A DNA stretch of 22,009 nt, from the NCBI GenBank assembly GCA_964369165.1, contig CAYJFE010000044.1:1-22009 (forward strand). The letters are read 5' to 3'. The notes below the pieces were generated by a model. That model worked only from the letters and a program-made list of their open reading frames with translations, had not been told where the DNA came from and did not search any database. Positions 1-7,648 of the stretch are shown one piece after another (within the stretch, counting starts at the first letter, position 1; each line of letters begins with the position of its first letter). This DNA comes from CAYJAZ01 sp964369165 (GTDB taxonomy: Bacteria; Desulfobacterota; Desulfovibrionia; Desulfovibrionales; Desulfovibrionaceae). Both the position numbers and the translations under genes were made by a program.

Positions 1-139
1 TACACATTTGTATATTCTTTTAACTTGCAAAAAATACATTTATTGGCTATTGTATTATTAGCATTTTGCTTTATTTTATATTGAGAGCTTTATAGATTCG
101 CTTATATTAAAATTCTTTCTAGTAATTTAGTGTTGTTGT

Positions 140-1585
140 ATGAGTAATAAAATAGAAGATTTTTTCCAAAATATGATTGAGAAATTGAGTATTCTCAATG
201 AAGAGATATCAAAACAAGAATTCTTTGAAGACATTTGTAATTTTTTTGATATTTCTCATGCTTTTATATACGAATACAATTATCTTGGCGATTTTATTAA
301 AAAAGAATTTTTTGAAAAAGTACATAAAAACTCTCTACCTGAAAGCATAAATATAAAAGAAGAACTTGGCTTAAAACTTATGAGTGAGCTTTGCTCTCAA
401 AAAATTGTGCTAAGCATAGGGCAAGCAGAAAAATCAGATTTAGAAAAAGCCCTTATAAAGATTTTTAATGTAAAAACTTTGATATTTATTCCTATTCTTA
501 ATCAGCATTACGAATTAGCTGGTTTTGTAGGCCTTTGTGATAGACGTAAAGAAATACGCAATGCTGATGTAAACATCAATAAGGCTTGCGCATTGCTTAC
601 CTTGCTTGCAAATACTATGAAATTAGAATTGTTCCAAAAGGGCATAGCCAATACAGAAGCCGCGCTTTCAAATGTGCTTGACCATATTGGCATTGATATC
701 TATGTGAATGATTATTACACGCATGATATTTTATACGTCAATAAATCCATGGCCGCGCCTTATGGCGGTGTGGAAAATATGATAGGCAAAAAATGTTGGG
801 CAAGTATTTTTACCGATAAATCTGCACCTTGTGATTTTTGCCCACAGCCAAGACTTTTAGACGAAAATGGCAAGCTGAATAAAACCTATCAATGGGATTA
901 TGAAAGACCTTTTGATAAATCATGGTTTAGAGTGCTTTCCTCTTCTTTTCCATGGACTGATGGAAGAATTGCGCATCTTGTAGCTAGTATCGACATTACA
1001 GAAAGTAAAAGAAACCAAATGGTAATCGAAAAGCTTGCACTTTTTGATTATCTTACTGGTTTGGCAAATAGAAGAAGCTTGAATGAAGACATAAATTTAT
1101 TTGCACAAGATCATAAAAAATTTGGAGAAAAATGGTATCTTATTTTTTCTGATTTAGATGGTTTTAAAACTATAAACGATACTTTAGGCCACGCAGCGGG
1201 CGATGTTTTATTAAAAGAAATTGCTAAAGATTTATTGACCTTATGCACTGATGATTTCAAAGCTTACAGGCTTGGTGGTGATGAATTTGTATTTATATTA
1301 AGAGATGATGGTAATTTTGAATCTATACAAAATGCCATAGATAATTTGTTTAAAGTCTTCCGCACAAAACATTATTTTGAAGAGCATGAAATGGTTTGCG
1401 ATTGCAGTATGGGTATCGCGCATTACCCATCATTTTCGTGCGTGAGTAGAGAATTATTTCAATGTGCCGATGCGGCAATGTATGCTGTAAAGAAAAGTGG
1501 AAAAGGCTCAGTTTTGTTCTGTTTTGAAGACAATTTTATTGATTTAGAACAATACAAAAAGATGATGACAAAAGATAATTTATAG
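140..1585 (+). CDS. GAF-PAS-GGDEF diguanylate cyclase (soluble)
   Basis: The 481-aa protein has no signal peptide or membrane segment, so it should act in the cytoplasm. Residues about 15-165 look like a GAF-type sensor. Residues about 172-292 are a PAS domain carrying a Cys cluster (C219, then CDFCP at 231-235). Residues about 298-465 form a GGDEF domain with an intact GGDEF signature at 379-383 and the metal/substrate segment SDLDGFK before it. GGDEF enzymes condense two GTP into cyclic di-GMP. The product-inhibition RxxD motif usually found just upstream of GGDEF is absent, so feedback inhibition is probably weak. The start lacks a good Shine-Dalgarno sequence, but it is the first Met of a continuous frame. 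The sensed ligand cannot be read from sequence. The gene stands alone, 100 nt before the DJ-1 gene. Confidence 0.9.
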   Translation: MSNKIEDFFQNMIEKLSILNEEISKQEFFEDICNFFDISHAFIYEYNYLGDFIKKEFFEKVHKNSLPESINIKEELGLKLMSELCSQKIVLSIGQAEKSDLEKALIKIFNVKTLIFIPILNQHYELAGFVGLCDRRKEIRNADVNINKACALLTLLANTMKLELFQKGIANTEAALSNVLDHIGIDIYVNDYYTHDILYVNKSMAAPYGGVENMIGKKCWASIFTDKSAPCDFCPQPRLLDENGKLNKTYQWDYERPFDKSWFRVLSSSFPWTDGRIAHLVASIDITESKRNQMVIEKLALFDYLTGLANRRSLNEDINLFAQDHKKFGEKWYLIFSDLDGFKTINDTLGHAAGDVLLKEIAKDLLTLCTDDFKAYRLGGDEFVFILRDDGNFESIQNAIDNLFKVFRTKHYFEEHEMVCDCSMGIAHYPSFSCVSRELFQCADAAMYAVKKSGKGSVLFCFEDNFIDLEQYKKMMTKDNL

Positions 1586-1618
1586 TAATTTACATGGCTT
1601 TAAAATAAACTTAAATTC

Positions 1619-1647
1619 TTGACAAGCTTTTTTTGATATATTATAAT
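1619..1647 (+). promoter_or_regulatory. Sigma-70 type promoter of the DJ-1/PfpI gene
   Basis: A perfect TTGACA (1619-1624) is followed by a 17-nt spacer and a perfect TATAAT (1642-1647). Transcription would start near 1653-1655, giving a leader of about 30 nt before the ATG at 1686. A full consensus match suggests strong constitutive housekeeping expression. It is recognised from sequence only. Confidence 0.85.
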
Positions 1648-1685
1648 ATTGATATCATAAACAATATTTAATGGAGAAAAGTACT

Positions 1686-2264
1686 ATGAGCAAAAAAATT
1701 CTTATGATTACTGGTGACTATACCGAAGATTATGAAACAATGGTTCCTTTCCAAGCTTTGTCTATGCTTGGCTACCAAGTTGATGCTGTTTGTCCTGATA
1801 AAAAAATTGGTGACACTGTAAGAACAGCTATTCACGATTTCGAAGGTGATCAAACTTATTCAGAAAAACCTGGACATAATTTTGCGCTTACAGCAACTTT
1901 TGATTCTATTAATATTAATGATTATGCTGGCTTATTTATTACTGGTGGCAGATCTCCTGAATATTTACGCTTAAATGCTAAAGTTATAGAATATGTAAAA
2001 CATTTCTTTGACAAAAACCTTCCAGTTGCTGCTATCTGCCATGGCCCACAACTACTTGCCGCTGCAAATGTACTTAAAGGCAGAAAACTTACTGCTTATC
2101 CAGCTGTTGGCCCAGAAGTAACTTTAGCAGGCGCAGAATTTGTTAATGCTCCTGTTGATGGCGCAGTTGTTGAAGGCAATCTCGTTTCTTCACCAGCTTG
2201 GCCTGGAAACACTGCAATTTGCCGTGAATTTGCTAAATTACTTGGCGCAAAAATTGAAATCTAA
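1686..2264 (+). CDS. DJ-1/PfpI family protein (DJ-1D-like)
   Basis: This is a 192-aa single-domain DJ-1/PfpI protein. The nucleophile elbow AAICHGPQ places Cys118 next to His119, and Glu14 in GDYTEDYE is the acidic residue that tunes the cysteine in this superfamily. The segments around TAIHDFEG, QTYSEKPGH and GGRSPEYL resemble the plant DJ-1D (glyoxalase III-like) subgroup as I recall it. Members are reported as glyoxalases, chaperones or deglycases, and the deglycase claim is disputed, so the exact activity is open. I start at 1686 because GGAG at 1673-1676 is well spaced for that ATG. The in-frame ATG at 1671 overlaps this ribosome site. The gene has its own consensus promoter and terminator, hence a strongly expressed monocistron, probably against carbonyl or oxidative stress. 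Confidence 0.9.
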   Translation: MSKKILMITGDYTEDYETMVPFQALSMLGYQVDAVCPDKKIGDTVRTAIHDFEGDQTYSEKPGHNFALTATFDSININDYAGLFITGGRSPEYLRLNAKVIEYVKHFFDKNLPVAAICHGPQLLAAANVLKGRKLTAYPAVGPEVTLAGAEFVNAPVDGAVVEGNLVSSPAWPGNTAICREFAKLLGAKIEI

Positions 2265-2321
2265 TATTGTACAATGATTTTTTCGTATGCGACAACATAG
2301 AAAACTATTAGAATATGTCTG

Positions 2322-2349
2322 GGGGAAGCTATTTGCTTCCCCTTTTTTT
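2322..2349 (+). terminator. Intrinsic terminator after the DJ-1 gene
   Basis: A perfect 8-bp stem GGGGAAGC / GCTTCCCC (2322-2329 with 2335-2342) with a 5-nt TATTT loop is followed at once by seven T (2343-2349). This is a textbook rho-independent terminator on the plus strand. Read from the other side there is no U tract, so it is not a proper terminator for the minus-strand operon that converges here. Confidence 0.9.
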
Positions 2350-2369
2350 GGGGGATTTAAATAATAAAA

Positions 2370-3358
2370 TTATACCATATTAAGTAATTTCTGCGCATTC
2401 TTTCCTGCAATCATTTCTTTTTCTTTTTGGCTAATTGGGTAAGAAAATNNNNNNNNNNNNNNNNNNNNNNNNNNNNNNNNNNNNNNNNNNNNNNNNNNNN
2501 NNNNNNNNNNNNNNNNNNNNNNNNNNNNNNNNNNNNNNNNNNNNNNNNCGCATTCTTTCCTGCAATCATTTCTTTTTCTTTTTGGCTAATTGGGTAAGAA
2601 AATAAAGTGTCTAATTCATCGCAAGCTTTTGACCAAGGCGAATCTGAGCCAAATAAGATTTTATCTGCCCCATGTTTGGCAAGAATATTTAAAAAAGTTT
2701 GTTCTGAAAAGCCTGTTGAAGTTTGAAAGCCCATAGCAGTATCAAAATAAATATTTCTTCCTGCTAAATCTGTGTAGACTTTATCCCACATTCTATATGA
2801 GCCAAGATGCGCCACAACAATCTTGCCAAATTGTGTGTCATTTTGAAATCTTTCTTCAAACAAGTCAGCTAAATAGGCAAAGTCTTTTGGGCTTGATTTA
2901 TAAGGCGGTGGCAAGCCATCGTCTTCTCCTGCATGAAAAAGAAGTATAAGTCCTTTTGATAAAGCGTATTCATAGCTTTTAATTATTTTTTCATCAAGCA
3001 AGTGAAAATCTTGGTATTCAGGGTGAAGTTTTATGCCACGAAGGCCAAGAGAGTAGATATAATCAATATCTCTTTTGTAATCGTCAGTATGCGGAAAGTA
3101 AGAGCCAAAGGGAATAATTCTTTTTGTTTCGGCTGTGCTTGCTGCCCATTCATTCAAGCTTATTGTTTGAGATGCTTTTGTCACTATTGGGGCTAGAACA
3201 GAATAATCAATATTCCATGTATCCATATTTTCAATAAGTTTTGTAATTGTGCCATTGTGACAAGGAATCATTGTTCCTCCGCCTTGATGGCATAAAATAC
3301 TCATTGCTTTAGGCGCAAGATAATCTGGAAAAGCATGGGTATGAAAATCAATAATCAT
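2370..3358 (-). CDS. Amidohydrolase (amidohydrolase_2 / ACMSD-like), interrupted by an assembly gap
   Basis: This is a TIM-barrel metal-dependent hydrolase. It has DFHTHAFPD near the start (His6, His8), FHAGEDDG (His142), VVAHLG (His184) and FGSDSPW (Asp239), the usual metal-binding and catalytic positions of the family. The 100-N gap at 2449-2548 puts the sequence out of frame as given. Both sides of the gap carry the same 55 nt. Merging the copies removes 155 nt and yields a frame ending GKNAQKLLNMV, stop at 2370-2372, total 277 aa, a natural length and C-terminus for the family. The ATG overlaps the panF stop by 4 nt, so translation is probably coupled. The substrate is unknown. Candidates are decarboxylation or hydrolysis of a small cyclic or carboxylated compound. 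It is last in the metH-yhdT-panF unit. Confidence 0.82.
2394..2448. repeat. 55-nt exact duplicate, left flank of the N gap (assembly overlap)
   Basis: These 55 nt are identical to 2549-2603 on the other side of the run of N. Both copies encode the same piece of the amidohydrolase C-terminus. The exact 55-nt length and the position at both contig ends indicate one k-mer overlap written twice, not a biological repeat. Confidence 0.9.
2449..2548. other. 100-N scaffold gap
   Basis: Exactly 100 N join two contigs, a conventional placeholder of unknown true length. The identical flanks argue that the real gap length is negative: the contigs overlap by 55 nt. Confidence 0.98.
2549..2603. repeat. 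55-nt exact duplicate, right flank of the N gap (assembly overlap)
   Basis: This is the second copy of 2394-2448. It is the copy in frame with the upstream part of the amidohydrolase. Confidence 0.9.
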
Positions 3359-4923
3359 ATATTTGAATCTCTAGTTGTTAATAAAGTAGTAATAATAAAA
3401 CTTAAACCTGCTATGCACAAGGAAGGCACAATAGCATTAATTTTATAGGGCATAAGTGGGACAAGAGTGAAGAAAAAGTAAGAGGAAAGACCAAAAATCA
3501 TGGAAGCAAGCGCACCCTTTGCATTCGCTCTTTTCCAAAACAAGCCAAAAACAAAGGGAAAAAGAAATACAGCTTCAAGCCCACCAAAAGCAAAAAGGTT
3601 GATCCAAACTAATAAATCAGGGGGATTATGTGCAATTACAAAAACAAAAAGTCCAAGAGCGAAAGTAGTGATAAAAGAAAAAAGCTTTATCTTCATAGCT
3701 TGGATTTCTTCATCATCTGTAAAGTCACGACTAAAGACTGCTCTTTGTTTCTTTTTGAGCTGTATTGCATGACTTTCTGAAATATCTTTTTTGAGAATAA
3801 AATGTATATACAAATCTTTAACAATAGAGGCAGAGGCAAGTAAAAGCATTGTATCAACGGTTGACATAATGGCCGCCATTGGCCCTGCTATAAAGACACC
3901 TGCAAAAAATGGTGAAAATAAATCAAGCGTGAGCGTAGGAATAATCAAGTCACCACTTTCAAGATTAGGGTAGAGCACGCGCCCAAATGCGCCGCATAAA
4001 TGCATGGCTAGAAGAAGAAAACCAATAACTATTGTGCCAATAAGCATAGCATCTTGCAAAGACTTATTGTCCTTATATGCCATACATTTTTGTACAGTTT
4101 GAGGTAAGCCTAAAATCCCAAGACCGACAAGCACCCAAAAAGAGAGCATCATAGGGATAGGGACAGATTTTTCTCCTTCTGTAATTGTGGCATCGATAGC
4201 AGAACCAGCACCATATGGGCTTATAAGGCCTGGATCGATAGCTTTAAGACCCTGCACTGCATTTTCAACACCATTTGTTGCTTGTAAAACTGCAATCAAT
4301 AGCGCGCAAGAAGCAATCATCATCACTAAACCTTGCAAAGTATCCGTGATTGCAACAGCTCGAAAACCGCCAATAGTGGTGTATAAAATCACAGTACAAG
4401 CAAAAAGGATAAGCCCAATTTCATAACTATAACCTGTAACAGCTTGAAAAAGTCTTGCGCCTCCAATAAATTGTGCAATCATAGCGGCAACAAAGAATAT
4501 AACTAAAGCTAGGGAAGAAAGAAGAACAATAGCTGAAGAATTGTATCTTTTATATAGATAGTCAATAAGCGTGAGGCAATTCATTTCTCTTGTGACTTTT
4601 GCAAATTTAGAACCCAATACACCAAGAGTAAGAAAAGTAGTTGGCACTTGAATCATAGCTAGTAAAACCCAGCTCAATCCTAAAGTATAGGCAACACCAG
4701 GCCCTCCAACAAAGGAAGAAGCTGAAGCATAAGAAGCCGTTACTGCCATAGCAAGCACAAAGCCACCAAGGCTTCTACTGCCTAAAAAATATTCTTCCAA
4801 AAATGAATTCTTGCCTTTTGCTTTTTCTAAATCTAGCGCTTTTTTGCCTTGATGATTAGCGTAAAAGGCAATGCCTATAGAAAGCAGAAGATAAGCGATT
4901 AAAGGAATGAGAGGACTATTCAT
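3355..4923 (-). CDS. panF: Sodium/pantothenate symporter
   Basis: The 522-aa polytopic membrane protein belongs to the sodium:solute symporter (SSS) family, with about 12-13 hydrophobic helices. It carries the PanF-like segments EYFLGSRSLGGFVLAM, ASSFVGGPG, AQFIGGARL, GPMAAIMSTVDT and FGGLEAVFLFPFVFGL, closely matching the E. coli PanF pattern as I know it. PanF imports pantothenate, the coenzyme A precursor, with Na+ across the inner membrane. It is about 40 residues longer than E. coli PanF, mainly through a hydrophilic loop near residues 380-410 and a longer loop near 230-250. It starts inside the end of yhdT (8-nt overlap) and its stop overlaps the amidohydrolase start. The YhdT-PanF pairing supports the assignment. 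A related substrate cannot be excluded. Confidence 0.92.
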   Translation of the reverse strand: MNSPLIPLIAYLLLSIGIAFYANHQGKKALDLEKAKGKNSFLEEYFLGSRSLGGFVLAMAVTASYASASSFVGGPGVAYTLGLSWVLLAMIQVPTTFLTLGVLGSKFAKVTREMNCLTLIDYLYKRYNSSAIVLLSSLALVIFFVAAMIAQFIGGARLFQAVTGYSYEIGLILFACTVILYTTIGGFRAVAITDTLQGLVMMIASCALLIAVLQATNGVENAVQGLKAIDPGLISPYGAGSAIDATITEGEKSVPIPMMLSFWVLVGLGILGLPQTVQKCMAYKDNKSLQDAMLIGTIVIGFLLLAMHLCGAFGRVLYPNLESGDLIIPTLTLDLFSPFFAGVFIAGPMAAIMSTVDTMLLLASASIVKDLYIHFILKKDISESHAIQLKKKQRAVFSRDFTDDEEIQAMKIKLFSFITTFALGLFVFVIAHNPPDLLVWINLFAFGGLEAVFLFPFVFGLFWKRANAKGALASMIFGLSSYFFFTLVPLMPYKINAIVPSLCIAGLSFIITTLLTTRDSNI

Positions 4924-5146
4924 CGAGTTTATCTTTCTTAAAAACTGTTTTAATCAATATATACACGCATACACAGCAAAGCGGATAAGCCACTATGCAA
5001 GAATAGAAGAACCAAGCAGGAAAGCCTAAGATATAAGAATAATCTTCTACACTGCCTGAACCTAAGCCATAGGCTGAGATTATCGACCATAGAAAATAGC
5101 AGAAATAAAGAATTAATGTATATTTAGCTTCTTTGTTTGATAACAT
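4916..5146 (-). CDS. yhdT: YhdT/DUF997 small membrane protein
   Basis: The 76-aa protein has two hydrophobic helices (about residues 8-27 and 43-66), a conserved-looking GFPAWFF between them, and a charged tail. It fits the YhdT (DUF997) family, which is typically encoded immediately before panF, as here, with an 8-nt overlap (ATGAATAG). The family is thought to be a small partner of the pantothenate symporter, but its function is not established. Only 1 nt separates it from the metH stop, so it depends on the metH transcript and probably on translational coupling, as no strong ribosome site is visible. Confidence 0.85.
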   Translation of the reverse strand: MLSNKEAKYTLILYFCYFLWSIISAYGLGSGSVEDYSYILGFPAWFFYSCIVAYPLCCVCVYILIKTVFKKDKLDE

Positions 5147-5147
5147 A

Positions 5148-7559
5148 TTATAGTATGTTTTCTAATATTTTTACTGTAGAAACAGCATCTTTTGCATAAG
5201 CGTCGGCTTTGATATAGTCGGCATAATCCTGCGTAACAACAGCACCACCAATCCAAACCTTGCAATCATAGCCATCTTTATGTAAAAGCTCAGTAAATTC
5301 TTGCATATGCGGCATAGTTGTCGTCATAAGCGCTGAAAGACCAACGGCTTGCACTTTATGCTCTTTTGCAGTAGCTAAAATATCTTTTGCTTTCACGTCT
5401 TTGCCAAGATCAATGACTTTATAGCCATGATTTTCCAAAACTAAACCTACAATATTCTTGCCAATATCGTGTATGTCGCCTTCAACAGTTGCTAGAATAA
5501 CTTTGCCTTTTTCTATGGCCGCATCAGCAGAAAGAAGAGGTTGTAAAAACTTGAAAGCTTTTTGCATGGTTTCGGCTGAACGAAGAAGCTGAGGAAGGAA
5601 ATATTCTTTCTTTTCGTATTTTTCACCAACAATATTTAAAGCTGGAATAAGGGTAGAATTGATAATATTAAAAGCTTCTTCGCCTTTTGCTAATTCTTTT
5701 TCTAAAAGAGTGATAATATTTTCTTTGTCGCCAGTGATAACGGCATTTTCTAAATTTTCTTCAAGCTTTTCCACTTTTTTTGCACTTTCAGCTTGTGTAT
5801 TTGCTTGTGCTGAATATGAGGCATAATTTTCTATAAAGTGTGAAGCATTTTTGTCGTGTTCAAGCAAGAGGTTCACAGCATCAAGGCTTTCTTTAAATTT
5901 TTGGTTTTCAGGATTAGCTATGCAAGAATTAAGCCCATGCGCTGCCGCTAAAGACAAGAAAGAAGCATTGATAATTTCTCTAGCTGGCAAACCAAAAGAA
6001 ATATTTGATAAGCCAATAGTTGTTGCAATGCCATTTTTTCTACAATATTCTAGGGTTTCTAAGGCGGCACGAGGCGCTGTCGGGTCAGAGGCAGCTGTAA
6101 GGGCAAGCACGTCGACAAGCAGTAGATCTCTTCTTATTCCATATTGCTCAGCTTTTTCTAAAAGTTCTTCAATAATGGCAATTCTAGCCTGTGCACTTGT
6201 TGGCAATTCTTTACCCTTTAAAGGTAAGAGTATCGTAGGACAGCCAAATAATTTGATTGTCTTAGCCAAATCTTCCATCTTGCCTTCTTCACCACTTATG
6301 GAATTAACCAAGCAAGAAGCAGGGTAGTGTAAAATAGCTTTTTTTAATGCATTTGAATTTGAAGAATCTATAACTAATGGTATAGTATATTTAGAGATTA
6401 GTTGTTCTACCATAAGTGGAAGAAAAATAGGTTCATCGACATGAGCAGCACCTACATTCACATCTAATAAGGAAGCTTGCGCTTTTATTTGCTCGTCAGC
6501 ATATTGCATAGCCAAATTGACAGACATATTTTGAAATTCTGCGCTCAAGGCTTTTTTACCAGTTGGGTTTATGCGTTCGCCTATAAGTTTTATTGAATGA
6601 TTGGCCCCAATGCTAATAAGTTCGGATCGTGAAGTAATACGCAAAGCATTATCACTACGTCTTTTTGTAAAGTGCGCAGGGTTTAGAGTTGTATGCAATT
6701 TATCGCTTAGGCAAGCAATGTGTTTAGGTGAAGTGCCGCAACAACCACCAAGCATAAGCGCACCTTTTTGTGCTATTTTATAGGTAAGCTCAGCAAATGG
6801 TTCAGGGGCAAGACGAAAAACAGTTTCATTATTAATAAGTTCTGGCAGGCCAGCATTTGGCTCTGCAAAGACAGGCACATTTGAATGCATAAGTAATTCT
6901 TCAACTATTGGAAGCATTTGCTCAGGCCCAGCACCGCAGTTCACACCAATGGCATGGACACCCATATTTTCCATAGTTGCAGCAAAAACTTTGGGTGAAG
7001 TTCCTGTTAAAGAAGTTTCACCTTCAAAAGTCATCGAAACAAAAATAGGTATGTCGCAGACTGATTTTGCAGCCGCTACGGCAAGTCTTGCTTCAGCTAT
7101 ATCGAATTGAGTTTCGATAAATAAAAGATCTACTCCGCCAGCAATAAGTCCTAAAACTTGTTCTTGATAGGCTTCAAACAAAGTTTCTGGTTCAGCCTCA
7201 CCTAAAGGACGAAGCAAAAGGCCAGTTGGCCCAATATCACCAGCTACAAACATAGGATGATTAAGATTGCTTTCACTAATGGCCTCTCTAGCTACTTGAG
7301 CCATAGTTTTATTGTATTCTATAACAGAAAGAGAAGAGGGAAGTTTAAATCTATTTCCGCCAAAAGTTGATGTTATGATAATATTTGTTCCAGCACGAAG
7401 ATAATCTAAATGGATTTCTTTAATTATATTTTTATTTGCTAGGGCAAATTCAGCAGGATTTGCGTTTGATGGCATTCCTTTTTCTTGTAATTGTGTGCCC
7501 ATAGCACCATCAATAAGTAAAAAAACATTTTCAGATAATAAGTGCATCAAGTAAGACAT
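5148..7559 (-). CDS. metH: Cobalamin-dependent methionine synthase without reactivation domain
   Basis: Methionine synthase transfers a methyl group from methyl-tetrahydrofolate through cobalamin to homocysteine. The 803 residues contain three modules. First is the homocysteine/zinc domain (IDGAMGTQLQ near the start, Cys in NCGAG near 206, GGCCGTS near 272). Next is the pterin-binding domain, beginning at LIGERINPTGKK. Last are the B12 cap and B12-binding domains, with the lower-ligand histidine in DIHDIGKN near 695. It ends directly after the B12 domain. The roughly 330-residue AdoMet reactivation domain of the 1200-residue enzymes is absent, so reactivation must come from a separate protein. 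I start at 7559 because GGAG lies 9 nt upstream. The open frame runs further, to 7715, but would overlap the divergent sigma gene. First gene of the minus-strand unit. Confidence 0.9.
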   Translation of the reverse strand: MSYLMHLLSENVFLLIDGAMGTQLQEKGMPSNANPAEFALANKNIIKEIHLDYLRAGTNIIITSTFGGNRFKLPSSLSVIEYNKTMAQVAREAISESNLNHPMFVAGDIGPTGLLLRPLGEAEPETLFEAYQEQVLGLIAGGVDLLFIETQFDIAEARLAVAAAKSVCDIPIFVSMTFEGETSLTGTSPKVFAATMENMGVHAIGVNCGAGPEQMLPIVEELLMHSNVPVFAEPNAGLPELINNETVFRLAPEPFAELTYKIAQKGALMLGGCCGTSPKHIACLSDKLHTTLNPAHFTKRRSDNALRITSRSELISIGANHSIKLIGERINPTGKKALSAEFQNMSVNLAMQYADEQIKAQASLLDVNVGAAHVDEPIFLPLMVEQLISKYTIPLVIDSSNSNALKKAILHYPASCLVNSISGEEGKMEDLAKTIKLFGCPTILLPLKGKELPTSAQARIAIIEELLEKAEQYGIRRDLLLVDVLALTAASDPTAPRAALETLEYCRKNGIATTIGLSNISFGLPAREIINASFLSLAAAHGLNSCIANPENQKFKESLDAVNLLLEHDKNASHFIENYASYSAQANTQAESAKKVEKLEENLENAVITGDKENIITLLEKELAKGEEAFNIINSTLIPALNIVGEKYEKKEYFLPQLLRSAETMQKAFKFLQPLLSADAAIEKGKVILATVEGDIHDIGKNIVGLVLENHGYKVIDLGKDVKAKDILATAKEHKVQAVGLSALMTTTMPHMQEFTELLHKDGYDCKVWIGGAVVTQDYADYIKADAYAKDAVSTVKILENIL

Positions 7560-7648
7560 AAAAAAATACTCCAAATCATAGTAAAAGGCTGTTAGGTTTA
7601 AAAAAAAATTGTAAAAGAAAAAGATTGAAAATATATAAGGAATGGTAT

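Noticed and set aside
25..53. Promoter of the first GGDEF gene (TTGCAA, 17 nt, TATTGT)
   Set aside because: Both boxes match consensus in just four of six positions, in a very A/T-rich stretch, so it cannot be told from background.
2394..2603. Biological direct repeat or insertion-site duplication in the amidohydrolase gene
   Set aside because: The copies flank an artificial run of exactly 100 N and collapsing them restores the gene, so an assembly overlap explains it fully.
5851..6327. 158-residue open frame opposite metH
   Set aside because: It lies wholly antisense to well-conserved MetH domains, has no ribosome site or recognisable domain, and is a mirror of the opposite codon pattern.
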